Positions 1 to 8,172 of a stretch of 64,000 nt of DNA are shown here, piece by piece. This stretch comes from Streptomyces sp. NBC_01335 (GTDB taxonomy: Bacteria; Actinomycetota; Actinomycetes; Streptomycetales; Streptomycetaceae): positions 7,673,001-7,737,000 of the forward strand of contig NZ_CP108370.1 of NCBI RefSeq assembly GCF_035953295.1, given 5' to 3'. Within the stretch, counting starts at the first letter, position 1, and every line of letters starts with the position of its first letter. The notes under the pieces are model-generated. The model was not told the DNA's origin and did not search any database. It saw only the letters and a program-made list of their open reading frames with translations. Position numbers and translations under genes: made by a program.

Positions 1-480
1 GGACTGGGCCGCGGCGGCGATGTGCTCGGGGTCGCCGGGGGGCAGTTCACCGAGCTCCTGGGCCGCGGCCACCTGCTCGCTCAGCCTGTCCCGGCTCCGG
101 GCGTACTTGCGGGCGTAGGCGGAGCTCAGGTGGGGGTCGGAAAGCGCGGCATCCCAGGACGAGACCCAGATCCGGTTGCTGTCGGTGGACTCCGGAGTCA
201 GCGGCAGGATGTCGAGGAGTGCGGCCCTGAAGGCGGCCAGGCCTGCACCTGCCTCGCGGCGGGGGCGGGTGATGGTGCGCTGTTCGAGCAGGTCGAGGGC
301 GTACTCGACCAACGCTTGTTTGGTCGGGAAGTAGTGCGTGAGCAGGCCGGTGGTGGCGCCGAGTTCGGCGGCGACGGCGCGCAGGGTCAGGCCGGTGAAG
401 CCACGGGTGGCCATGATCTGCCAGACCGCCGCGGAGACGTCGCGTCGACGGGCCTCGTGGTCTCCCTTGGTACGGGGCAT
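1..480 (-). CDS. TetR/AcrR-family regulator, 3' end outside window
   Basis: Reading from the ATG at 480 towards position 1, the product begins MPRTKGDHEARRRDV and contains a clear TetR helix-turn-helix at about residues 10-55 (IMATRGFTGLTLRAVAAELG, then TTGLLTHYFPTKQALV). The C-terminal ligand-binding part begins and then runs off the window edge. It is divergent from the GNAT gene at 518, with only 37 bp between the two starts and an inverted repeat in that gap. Autoregulation together with control of the acetyltransferase gene is therefore likely. The ligand is unknown. Confidence 0.9.
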   Translation of the reverse strand, partial: MPRTKGDHEARRRDVSAAVWQIMATRGFTGLTLRAVAAELGATTGLLTHYFPTKQALVEYALDLLEQRTITRPRREAGAGLAAFRAALLDILPLTPESTDSNRIWVSSWDAALSDPHLSSAYARKYARSRDRLSEQVAAAQELGELPPGDPEHIAAAAQS

Positions 481-500
481 GCCGACACGGTACATTGCCG

Positions 501-512
501 TAACGCTTGTTA
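501..512. promoter_or_regulatory. Probable TetR operator between divergent genes
   Basis: TAAC-N4-GTTA is a perfect inverted repeat in the 37-bp gap between the TetR gene and the GNAT gene. A wider TACAT/ATGTA pair (491-495 and 512-516) surrounds it. The spacing and position suit a TetR dimer blocking both promoters. This is inferred from position and symmetry only. Confidence 0.45.
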
Positions 513-517
513 TGTAA

Positions 518-1081
518 ATGGGGGTGCTCATGTTCTGGCTGTCGCTGCGCGACGGTGCCCGCCTCGGGGAACTGGAGGTCTGGCACGCGGAGGAGTTCGC
601 CGCCCACATGGACCGGGCCCGCGACCACATCCGGCCGTGGGTCGGGCCCGCGTTCCTCACCGGCGACGTGGACGGGGCGCGGGCCACGCTCGCGCGGTAT
701 GCCGGACGCAAGGCCGCCGACGGAGCCCGCTTGTACGGCATCTGGCGGAGCGAAGTCCTGGTCGGCGGGGTGATGTTCACGGACTTCGACGCCGCTGCCG
801 GCACGTGTGAGATCGGCTGTTGGCTGGAGCCGTCCGCCGAGGGGCACGGGCTGATCACCCAGGCGGGCGGCGCCCTGCTGGACTGGGCGTTCACGTCCCG
901 GGGGCTGCACCGTGCCGAGTGGCACTGCCGGGCCGACAACGACCGCAGCTCGGCGGTGGCCAAGCGACTCGGCATGACCTTGGAGGGCGTACGCCATGAG
1001 GCGTGGCCGTACGAGGGCGTGCGCCACGACAAGCAGCTCTGGGCCGTCCTTGCTCCGGAATGGCACGACCTGGAGCGGTGA
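518..1081 (+). CDS. GNAT-family N-acetyltransferase (RimJ/RimL-like)
   Basis: A 187-residue protein with the RimJ/RimL type of GNAT layout: a DGARLYGIW strand, GVMFTDFDAAAGTCEIGCWL, a cofactor-loop segment near EGHGLITQAGGALLDWAF, and the terminal RAEWHCRADNDRSSAVAKRLGM typical of acetyl-CoA-binding family members. The substrate could be an N-terminal alanine or a small amine; nothing here decides. An internal ATG at 530 is preceded by a G-rich stretch and may be the true start. The gene is divergent from, and probably controlled by, the TetR gene at 480. Confidence 0.85.
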   Translation: MGVLMFWLSLRDGARLGELEVWHAEEFAAHMDRARDHIRPWVGPAFLTGDVDGARATLARYAGRKAADGARLYGIWRSEVLVGGVMFTDFDAAAGTCEIGCWLEPSAEGHGLITQAGGALLDWAFTSRGLHRAEWHCRADNDRSSAVAKRLGMTLEGVRHEAWPYEGVRHDKQLWAVLAPEWHDLER

Positions 1082-1103
1082 GCGGCGACGACTCGCACAC
1101 GAC

Positions 1104-1140
1104 GTGGCGGTCGGCCGTGCCGGGGTGGGCCGACCGCCAC
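1104..1140. terminator. Bidirectional hairpin terminator
   Basis: A 13-bp perfect stem (GTGGCGGTCGGCC and its complement, 1104-1116 and 1128-1140) with an 11-nt loop sits in the 64-bp gap between the convergent GNAT gene and allophanate hydrolase gene. There is no T-tract, which is usual for Streptomyces. Confidence 0.6.
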
Positions 1141-1145
1141 GAGGC

Positions 1146-2942
1146 TCAAGGCGACGCCGGGGGCGCCGAGGTCGTCGTGGTGGGCACCGGTGCCGGCGGC
1201 TCGCACGCCGAGGTCTTGTCCTCGGCGTGGCGTGGGGCCGAGAGCGCCGCTCGCCAGCCGCCGTGTGCGGTGATCTCGCGGGCGCCGTCGAGTGCTACGG
1301 GCTCACAGAGGAAGCCTGTCACGCAGGTGCCGTCCGCGAGTTCCACGGTGCCGAGGGCCATGGGGCGGGGGAGCGCCGCGAGGAGCGTGCCGAGCCCTTC
1401 GGCCGAAAGCCGCCACACCTCGGCCTCGATGGCGGCACCTCCCTCGACGGTACGGACCAGACCGGGTTTGGGCGGCGACGTGTCGAGGGCGTACAGCCGG
1501 TAGACGGGTGCCGTGGTGGTGGTGCGTACGAGCCGGGCGCCGAGGGCGAGCAGCTGTCCGTTCAGAGGCTGTCCGGACAGGTGCGCGCCGACCACCGCCA
1601 GGTCGTGTTGTGGAAGGAGCGTCGTCCGCCCGACAGGCGGGACTTCCACAACACGACCCAGGCGCGGAGGCGGGGTGGTGAGCAGGCCGGCGACGCGGAC
1701 GAGCCGTTCGTCGGTGAACGCGGGGCCGATCAGCATCACGCCGAACGGGAGCCCGTCCACCTCGCCCGCCGGAACGGCGACCGCCGCGAGGTCGAAGAGG
1801 TTGGTCGAGTTGGTGAACCGGCCGAGCCGGGCGTTCGCGCCCAGGGGGTCTGCCGCGACCTCCGCGAGGGTCGGATGTCCGGGCGTCGTCGGCAGGAGGA
1901 GCGCATCCGCGTCCCCGAGCGAGGCCAGGGCCCTGTCGCGGAGGACCGACAGCCTCTCCAGATCCGCGCAGAGCCGGTGGGCCGGGATGTCCCCGGCCCC
2001 GGAGATGATCCCGGCCACGGTCGGATCGAGGTCCGTCGCATCCGCGTGGGCGTCGACGAAGTCGCCCACGGCGGTGTACCGCTCGGCGACGAACGCTCCC
2101 TCGTAGAGCATCGCGGCCGCTTCGGTGAACGGCGCCAGGTCGACCTCCAGGAGTTCGGCACCCGCGTCGGCCAGCCGGGTCGCGGCCGACGCGAACGCCT
2201 CGGCCCAGCCCGGGTCCAGCTCACCGAGCTGCCCGGGACGCGGGACCGCGATCCGCCACGGACCGGGGCGCCGCTGCTCCAGGGCGGGGAGCTCGCGCGT
2301 CCGCGGTGCCGCCATGAAGGACAGTGCCTGCTCGGCCTCCGGAAGGGTCCGGGCGAAGACGGTCACACAGTCGAGCGAGGCGCAGGCGGGAACGACGCCC
2401 GACGTCGGGACCAGGCCACGGGTCGGCTTGAGGCCGACGACGCCGTTGAACGCGGCCGGTACCCGGCCCGAGCCCGCCGTGTCCGTGCCGAGCGCGAAGT
2501 CCACGATGCCGAGGGCGACCGCGACGGCCGATCCGGACGAGGAACCGCCCGAGACGTACGCCGGGTCCACGGCGTTGCGGACCGGCCCGTACGGGCTGCG
2601 CGTTCCGACCAGGCCGGTCGCGAACTGGTCGAGGTTCGTGGTGCCGAGGACCACGGCGCCCGCCGCCCGCAGCCGAGCCACCGCCGGGGCGTCGGCCTCC
2701 GGCTCGTACGCGTACGAGGGACAGCCGGCGGTCGTCGGCAGCCCGGCCACGTCGATGTTCCCCTTGACCGCGAACGCCGTTCCGGCCAGCGGCAGCCATT
2801 CACCGGCGGCGACCCGCCCGTCGACCCGGGCCGCCTCCGCCTCCACGTCTTCACGGGGCCGGAGACTGATCCACACCTCGGGCCGGTCCACTTCCTCGAT
2901 CCGGGTGTACGCGGCGCGCACTCTCTCCACGGTGCTGGTCAC
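1146..2942 (-). CDS. atzF: Allophanate hydrolase (amidase-signature family)
   Basis: Hydrolyses allophanate to ammonia and CO2, the last step of urea or guanidine carboxylation pathways. The N-terminal amidase domain shows the Ser-cisSer-Lys machinery: Lys60 in AFAVKGNID, the GGSSSGS loop at about 132-138 and the nucleophile region DTAGSGRVPA near Ser158. A C-terminal AtzF-type domain follows from about residue 450 (AVVGAHLSGQPLNGQL). The length of 598 fits the family. The start is a GTG overlapping the carboxylase stop (GTGA), with GGAGGTG upstream, so the two genes are translationally coupled. Residues 429-448 are encoded by an inserted 58-bp repeat element plus its CA duplication. They lie in the inter-domain linker, so the enzyme may remain active. 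Confidence 0.93.
   Translation of the reverse strand: MTSTVERVRAAYTRIEEVDRPEVWISLRPREDVEAEAARVDGRVAAGEWLPLAGTAFAVKGNIDVAGLPTTAGCPSYAYEPEADAPAVARLRAAGAVVLGTTNLDQFATGLVGTRSPYGPVRNAVDPAYVSGGSSSGSAVAVALGIVDFALGTDTAGSGRVPAAFNGVVGLKPTRGLVPTSGVVPACASLDCVTVFARTLPEAEQALSFMAAPRTRELPALEQRRPGPWRIAVPRPGQLGELDPGWAEAFASAATRLADAGAELLEVDLAPFTEAAAMLYEGAFVAERYTAVGDFVDAHADATDLDPTVAGIISGAGDIPAHRLCADLERLSVLRDRALASLGDADALLLPTTPGHPTLAEVAADPLGANARLGRFTNSTNLFDLAAVAVPAGEVDGLPFGVMLIGPAFTDERLVRVAGLLTTPPPRLGRVVEVPPVGRTTLLPQHDLAVVGAHLSGQPLNGQLLALGARLVRTTTTAPVYRLYALDTSPPKPGLVRTVEGGAAIEAEVWRLSAEGLGTLLAALPRPMALGTVELADGTCVTGFLCEPVALDGAREITAHGGWRAALSAPRHAEDKTSACEPPAPVPTTTTSAPPASP
1601..1658. repeat. 58-bp inverted-repeat element (copy a), inside a gene
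   Basis: Perfect 16-bp terminal repeats (GGTCGTGTTGTGGAAG at 1601-1616, complement at 1643-1658) enclose a small CCGCC/GGCGG hairpin. CA flanks both ends (1599-1600 and 1659-1660), as at copies b and e. The element plus one CA is 60 bp, exactly 20 codons, so the host gene stays open. Removing it rejoins PPPRL to AVVGAHL without a break. Confidence 0.85.
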
Positions 2943-5900
2943 GCGTACACCTCCGCGGTCGGGACGGGAGCGAGGACGAGGAGCGCGCTGCCGGCCTCCA
3001 CCTGGCTGCCCGTCTTGATCAGGACCTCCGTGACGATCCCGTCGGCGGGGGCCGGCACGGGCGCCTCCATCTTCATCGCCTCCAGGGCGATCAACTGCTG
3101 ACCCGCCGACACCCGGTCACCGACCTCGACGTTCACCTGCCAGACGCAGGCGGGGAACTCGGCCTCGACGAGGCGGCCGCCCTCGGGCACCTCGATGTCG
3201 GCGGTCACCGGGACGGTCCCGGTGGCGGCCTCGGCGCGGGCGAACTCACCTGCGGCTTCCCAGGCGTCGCGCTCGGCGCCGAACGCCGTGTTCTGCCGGT
3301 CTCGGAAGGCGCTGATCGACGCGGCGTTGTCCGCCATGAACGTCTGGTACGCGGCGAGCGAGAAGGTGCCGTCCTCCGTCTTCGGCACGAAGCGACCGGA
3401 AGTGATGTCGGCGCGCAGTTCGAGGAGTTCGTCGGCGCTCACCGGATACCACTTGATGCGGTCGAAGAAGCGCATCAGCCACGGCGTGCCCGGTTCGAAG
3501 GCGCCGCGCTGTTGCCAGCCCGACCAGACCTGGGTGGTGCGGCCGACGAACTGGTAGCCGCCGGGGCCCTCCATGCCGTAGACGCACAGATACGCCCCTC
3601 CGATGCCGACGGAGTTCTCCGCCGTCCAGGTGCGGGCCGGGTTGTACTTGGTGGTGATCAGCCGGTGCCGCGGGTCCAGCGGTGTGGCGACGGGTGCACC
3701 CAGGTAGACGTCGCCGAGGCCGAGGACGAGGTACTCGGCGTCGAAGACCGTGCGGTACACGTCGGCGGACGTCTCCAGGCCGTTGACGCGGCGTATGAAC
3801 TCGATGTTCGACGGGCACCACGGGGCGTCGTCGCGTACGCCCGCGACATAGCGGTCGATGGCCTCGCGGGTCGCCGGGTCGTCCCAGGAGAGCGGCAGGT
3901 GCACCGTTCGGCTGGGTACCACCAGTTCGTCGGTGGCGGGCAGTTCCTCCTCCACGCGCATCACGGTGCGGAGGAGTTCCCGCTGCGGCAGTACGCCGGG
4001 GTCCGTCTGGATCTGGAGCGAGCGGATACCCGGCGTGAGGTCGACGACGCCGGGGAGTGCGCGTGCGGCCAGCGCCTCCGCCAGCGCGTGTACGCGCATG
4101 CGCAAGGCCAGGTCGAGCTGCATGGGGCCGTACTCGACCAGGAGGTTGTCGTCACCGCTGCGTCGGTAGGTGACCGACGGGCGGGCGGTCGTCTCTTCCA
4201 GGCGGGCGAGGATGCCGCCGTCGACGACGGCGTCCCGGTCGGCGCGGGGCTCGGTGGCGGGTGCCTTCCGCAGGTGCGTGGCAGTCTCCTCGGTCACGGG
4301 CACGAACCGGACCGTGTCGCCGGGGCGGAGCTGGCCCAGCTTCCAGCGCTGTCCGCTGACGACGGTGGCCGGGCAGACGAAGCCGCCGAGAGAGGGCCCG
4401 TCCGGTCCGAGGAGGACGGGCATGTCCCCCGTGTAGTCGACGGCGCCGACGGAGTACGGAGTGTCGTGGATGTTCGACGGGTGCAGTCCCGCTTCGCCGC
4501 CGTCCGTCCGGGCCCAGCGCGGCTTGGGGCCGATCAGACGTACGCCGGTGCGGGCGGAGTTGAAGTGCACCTTCCAGTCCGCGGCGTAGAAGTCGCGGAT
4601 GTCGTCGTCGGTGAAGAACTCGGGGGCGGCATGGGGCCCTTCGACCGCGCCGACCCGCCAGTGCCCGCTGAAGACCGGGCGCTCGTCGAGGGGGACGGCG
4701 AAGGTCTCCGGACGGGCCTCGCCCCCGTGCAGGACGTCACCCGCGCGCAGGGCACGGCCGCCGTGGCCGCCGAACCGGCCGAGGGTGAAGGTGGCCGCAC
4801 TGCCCAGGAACTCCGGCACATCCAGGCCCCCCGCGAACAGGACGTACGTGCGCAGGCCCCGCTCGTCGGGCGCCCCGACGGCGAGAACCTGCCCGGCCCC
4901 GACGGTGACGGGCTCCCACTGCGGCACCGGGCTGCCGTCGATCGTCACCTGGGCGGGGGCACCGGTGACGCAGACGGTCGTCGGGTGGGTGAACCTCAGC
5001 GAGGGGCCCTGCAGGGTGCATTCGAGCCCCGGCGCGGCCTCGTCGTTGCCGAGTGCGGTGTTGCCGAGCCGGAACGACAGGTCGTCCATCGGCCCGCCCG
5101 GGGGAATACCGACCTGCCAGTACCCGGTGCGTCCCGGCCAGTCCTGCACGGTCGTCAGCGTGCCAGGGACGACGACCTCGATGCGCGGGGTCGGGTCGGT
5201 GACGTCCGCGAGCGAGGCGGTGGAGTGGGTGGCGGCGCGCACGTCGACGTGCCGGAGCGCCGCGCGGACCAGGCCGAGGTTGGTCTCGATGCCGTCGACC
5301 CGGGTCGCGTCGAGCGCGGCGTCGAGCCGGTCGAGCGCCTCGGCGCGGTCGGCACCGTACGCGATGATCTTGGCGAGCATCGGGTCGTACGCGGTGGTGA
5401 CCTCCGTGCCCGTCTCGACCCAGCCGTCGACGCGGACGCCTTCGGGGAAGGCGACGCGGGTCAGCAGGCCGGCGCTCGGGCGATGGTCGCGGGAGGGGTC
5501 CTCGGCGTAGACACGGGCCTCGACGGCGTGGCCGGCGGGGGCCGGGGGCTCGGTGACGACGGCGGTGTCCCCCTGCGCGAGGCGCAGCATCCACTCGACG
5601 AGGTCGACGCCGTAGATCGCCTCGGTGACCGGATGCTCGACCTGGAGCCGGGTGTTGACCTCCAGGAAGTACGCCTCCTCGCGGACGGCGTCGTACACGA
5701 ATTCGACCGTGCCGGCGGACCGGTAGTCCACGGACGCGCACAGGTCCCGGGCCGAGCGGGCCAGGTCACGGCGTACGTGGTCGGGGAGGCGGGGAGCCGG
5801 TGCCTCCTCCACCACCTTCTGGTTGCGCCGCTGGAGCGAGCAGTCGCGGTCGCCGAAGGTGACGACCTTGCCGAGGCCGTCGCCGAAGACCTGTACCTCG

Positions 5901-6526
5901 ACGTGGCGCGCCCGCTCGACCAGCCGCTCCAGAAAGACCCCGGCCGAGGAGAAGGAGGCCGCGGCCACGCGCTGCACGCGCTCCCACGCGTCCGCGAGGT
6001 CCGCCGCGCCGTGACAGGCCTGCATGCCGATGCCGCCACCGCCGCCGGTGGCCTTGAGCATCACCGGGTATCCGATCTCCTCGGCCGCCGCGAGGGCCGC
6101 CGTGACGTCCGGGAGGAGACCGGTGCCGGGAGCGAGGGGCACGCCCGCCGCCCGTGCGGCTGCGCGGGCGGTGTGCTTGGCGCCGAACAGCTTCAGTTGT
6201 TCGGGCGTGGGGCCGACGAAGGCGATGCCGGCGTCGGCGCAGCGGCGTGCGAACCCCTCGTCCTCGGACAGGAACCCGTAGCCGGGGTGGACGGCACCGG
6301 CGCCGGTGTCCCTGGCGGCCTTGAGGACCAGGTCGACGTCCAGGTACGACTCCTTGGCGGGTGCCGGGCCCAGCCGCACCGCGTCGTCGGCCAGGCGGAC
6401 GTGTTCGGCGCCGCGGTCGGGGTCGGAGTAGACGGCGACGGTACGCAGACCGAGCGTGCGGGCGGTGCGGATGATGCGGGCGGCGATCTCGCCGCGGTTG
6501 GCCACCAGCAGGGTGTCGAACGTCAT
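2939..6526 (-). CDS. Biotin-dependent guanidine/urea carboxylase
   Basis: A 1,195-residue multidomain carboxylase. Residues 1-450 are biotin carboxylase (ANRGEIAARII, an ATP-grasp glycine-rich loop, EVNTRLQVEHPVTEAIYG). The middle holds the two KipA/KipI-like carboxyltransferase parts (GWQVGIPPGGPMDD region, ARTGVRLIGPKPRWAR, then DNLLVEYGPMQLDLALR). The C-terminus is a biotinyl domain with EAMKME; the biotinylated lysine is about residue 1152. Family knowledge: when such enzymes are encoded with DUF1989 proteins, the true substrate is often guanidine rather than urea. The ATG at 6526 is chosen because the protein then begins at the conserved MTFDTLLVANRGEIA with GAGGACC upstream; the frame stays open further 5' but without family similarity. 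It overlaps its neighbours by 4 bp on both sides. Confidence 0.9.
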   Translation of the reverse strand: MTFDTLLVANRGEIAARIIRTARTLGLRTVAVYSDPDRGAEHVRLADDAVRLGPAPAKESYLDVDLVLKAARDTGAGAVHPGYGFLSEDEGFARRCADAGIAFVGPTPEQLKLFGAKHTARAAARAAGVPLAPGTGLLPDVTAALAAAEEIGYPVMLKATGGGGGIGMQACHGAADLADAWERVQRVAAASFSSAGVFLERLVERARHVEVQVFGDGLGKVVTFGDRDCSLQRRNQKVVEEAPAPRLPDHVRRDLARSARDLCASVDYRSAGTVEFVYDAVREEAYFLEVNTRLQVEHPVTEAIYGVDLVEWMLRLAQGDTAVVTEPPAPAGHAVEARVYAEDPSRDHRPSAGLLTRVAFPEGVRVDGWVETGTEVTTAYDPMLAKIIAYGADRAEALDRLDAALDATRVDGIETNLGLVRAALRHVDVRAATHSTASLADVTDPTPRIEVVVPGTLTTVQDWPGRTGYWQVGIPPGGPMDDLSFRLGNTALGNDEAAPGLECTLQGPSLRFTHPTTVCVTGAPAQVTIDGSPVPQWEPVTVGAGQVLAVGAPDERGLRTYVLFAGGLDVPEFLGSAATFTLGRFGGHGGRALRAGDVLHGGEARPETFAVPLDERPVFSGHWRVGAVEGPHAAPEFFTDDDIRDFYAADWKVHFNSARTGVRLIGPKPRWARTDGGEAGLHPSNIHDTPYSVGAVDYTGDMPVLLGPDGPSLGGFVCPATVVSGQRWKLGQLRPGDTVRFVPVTEETATHLRKAPATEPRADRDAVVDGGILARLEETTARPSVTYRRSGDDNLLVEYGPMQLDLALRMRVHALAEALAARALPGVVDLTPGIRSLQIQTDPGVLPQRELLRTVMRVEEELPATDELVVPSRTVHLPLSWDDPATREAIDRYVAGVRDDAPWCPSNIEFIRRVNGLETSADVYRTVFDAEYLVLGLGDVYLGAPVATPLDPRHRLITTKYNPARTWTAENSVGIGGAYLCVYGMEGPGGYQFVGRTTQVWSGWQQRGAFEPGTPWLMRFFDRIKWYPVSADELLELRADITSGRFVPKTEDGTFSLAAYQTFMADNAASISAFRDRQNTAFGAERDAWEAAGEFARAEAATGTVPVTADIEVPEGGRLVEAEFPACVWQVNVEVGDRVSAGQQLIALEAMKMEAPVPAPADGIVTEVLIKTGSQVEAGSALLVLAPVPTAEVYA

Positions 6527-7176
6527 CGGGTGCGGTCCTCGTCGTTCCGGGCGGGCTCGGTGATCGTCAGGCGAAGGGGTGTGGGATCGAACCCGTTGCA
6601 GGGGTTGTTGATCTGCGGGCAGTTGGACAGCAGGGCGAGGACGTCGGTCTCGGCGCGGAGTACGACCTTCAGACCCGGCGCCGAGAGGCCGTCGACGATG
6701 CCGAGCGTGCCGTCCTCCTCGACCGGCACGTTCATGAACCAGTTGATGTTGGAGACGAGGTCCGGCTTGCCGAGCCCGTGCCGGACGCCCTCGGCGAGGA
6801 AGTTCTCCACGCAGGCGTGCTGGGACCAGGTGTGGTGGCCGTAGCGGAGGGTGTTGGACTCCTTGGAGCAGGCGCCGCCGAGGGTGTCGTGCCGTCCGCA
6901 GGTGTCCTCGACGACCGTCATCAGCGGGGTGTGCTCGCTGGACATCAGCACGGATCCGGTGGTCAGGAAGACGTTGCCCTGCGCCTGGAGGGTGTCGGGG
7001 GCGCTGTAGCGGACGGAGGTGTCGTGGGCGTCGTAGACGAGGAAGTCCGCGGCCTGGTTGCCGTGCAGATCGGTGACGGTCAGCCATTGGCCTTTGCGGA
7101 CGATCGCCGACCATGCGGCGCGGGCGGGCACGGTGTCGTCGCGGACGACGCGGGCGGCGGGAGCGACGGTGGTCAT
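6523..7176 (-). CDS. DUF1989 protein, carboxyguanidine deiminase subunit (urea carboxylase-associated)
   Basis: A 217-residue DUF1989 protein, one of two paralogous subunits in this operon. Recognisable segments are GNQAADFLVYDAHDTSVRYS, LTTGSVLMSSEHTPLMTVVEDTCGRHDTLGG and SNINWFMNVPVEEDGTLGIV, which carry the conserved His, Cys and Glu residues of the family. Such pairs (CgdA/CgdB) were shown to deaminate carboxyguanidine to allophanate; older annotation calls them urea carboxylase-associated proteins 1 and 2. I cannot say which subunit this is. The ATG at 7176 has GGAGGA 7 bp upstream and overlaps the preceding stop (ATGA), as does its own stop with the carboxylase start. Confidence 0.85.
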   Translation of the reverse strand: MTTVAPAARVVRDDTVPARAAWSAIVRKGQWLTVTDLHGNQAADFLVYDAHDTSVRYSAPDTLQAQGNVFLTTGSVLMSSEHTPLMTVVEDTCGRHDTLGGACSKESNTLRYGHHTWSQHACVENFLAEGVRHGLGKPDLVSNINWFMNVPVEEDGTLGIVDGLSAPGLKVVLRAETDVLALLSNCPQINNPCNGFDPTPLRLTITEPARNDEDRTR

Positions 7177-8015
7177 GCGGTCCTCCGGGCGGTGAGGTGG
7201 TCGGCGGTGTTCAGGAACGCGCGGCGGCCTTCGGGGGTGGCGTTCCACAACGGGTCGCCGGGTGCCGTGGCACGGGACCGGTATGCGAGAACCTCGAGAT
7301 TTCCGCAGGTGTACGCGGGACGCGGGTCCAGCGGGTGGGGGACGTTGGCGAGGAGGACGACGAGGTCCTGCTCGGCGCGGAGGGTGACGCGCACGGCGGG
7401 ACCGGCCGAGCCGGTGAACTCGGTCGCCCCGTCCTCCGCGATCCGGACGCCCTGGAAGAAGGAGACGGAAGGCGGAAGGTCGCGAGGACCCAGGCCATTT
7501 TTGAGGCCGGCGAGTTTGAACAGTTCGCGGCCGGCCGGAGAGGCGGACTGGCAGGTCCCGTCCCCGTAGCGCGCGGTGTTCCGCGCGAGGGTGGAGGTGC
7601 CGGTGAGCGCGTCGTGACAGCCGGAAGTGTCCTCGACGACGGAGGCGAGCACGCGGCCCTGGTCGGAGAGGAGCAGGTGGCCCTCGCCCAAGTAGGCGTT
7701 CCAGAGCACCTTGACGGTGTCGGCCGCGTTCAGCCGCTCCCAGGGGCGGTCGGCGCTGTGGAGGAGGAGGTGGGCGCACGCGTCGCCGGTCGGATCGGTC
7801 AGCCGCAGTTCGGTGCCCCGGGCGAGGACCTTGTGGGTGTAGTTCCCTCCGGCCACGGTCTCGGCCCATACGACGTCCTCGGAGGCGACGCCCCGGGGAG
7901 GCTCCGGCCAACTGCTCGCGGGCAGGACGGGCATGGCGTCGGCTTCCCGGCCCGCCTGGGCCCGGGCGTGGTCGCGCGCGCCGTACGCCGATGCTGTCGC
8001 TGACGGTGTCGTCAT
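7173..8015 (-). CDS. DUF1989 protein, second carboxyguanidine deiminase subunit
   Basis: A 280-residue paralogue of the adjacent DUF1989 protein and the first gene of the operon. Conserved parts are GGNYTHKVLARGTELRLTD, GDACAHLLLHSADRPWERLN, LSDQGRVLASVVEDTSGCHD and SVSFFQGVRIAEDG. It has an N-terminal extension of about 45 residues compared with its partner. It presumably forms a heteromer with the neighbouring subunit, turning carboxyguanidine into allophanate for the hydrolase two genes on. The ATG at 8015 has GGAGGT 7 bp upstream, and an AmtR-type box at 8039-8062 lies immediately before it. Confidence 0.85.
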   Translation of the reverse strand: MTTPSATASAYGARDHARAQAGREADAMPVLPASSWPEPPRGVASEDVVWAETVAGGNYTHKVLARGTELRLTDPTGDACAHLLLHSADRPWERLNAADTVKVLWNAYLGEGHLLLSDQGRVLASVVEDTSGCHDALTGTSTLARNTARYGDGTCQSASPAGRELFKLAGLKNGLGPRDLPPSVSFFQGVRIAEDGATEFTGSAGPAVRVTLRAEQDLVVLLANVPHPLDPRPAYTCGNLEVLAYRSRATAPGDPLWNATPEGRRAFLNTADHLTARRTA

Positions 8016-8038
8016 GGGTCGACCTCCGGGTCGGGGCT

Positions 8039-8062
8039 AATTTCTATCGCTTGACAGAAATT
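8039..8062. promoter_or_regulatory. AmtR-type operator before the carboxylase operon
   Basis: AATTTCTATC-N4-GACAGAAATT, an inverted repeat with one mismatch, 24 bp upstream of the operon start codon and also 110 bp upstream of the AmtR-like gene. It contains TTTCTAT-N6-ACAGAAA, which fits the AmtR box known from corynebacteria. A second copy precedes the permease (10548-10571). Confidence 0.8.
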
Positions 8063-8172
8063 AGGCAGTGGGCGCTTCGGGGCCATTGCGGGTGAGTTTC
8101 TGGCCGGTTTCCGCAAACTCACCGGGGGGATCGGCCCCGAGCCGGTCGTCGGCTCTGTGCGAGGATCGTGGA

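Noticed and set aside
3512..6844. Long plus-strand frame opposite the carboxylase
   Set aside because: Low-complexity Arg/Gly/Ala-rich translation with no motifs; antisense shadow of a well-supported gene.
6527..7114. Upstream extension of the carboxylase frame
   Set aside because: It overlaps the DUF1989 gene completely and reads as Arg/Pro-rich noise. The conserved N-terminus and ribosome site are at 6526.
8016..8172. Possible guanidine (ykkC-type) riboswitch before the deiminase operon
   Set aside because: The leader is short and dominated by the AmtR-type box; I see no ykkC-like paired elements.
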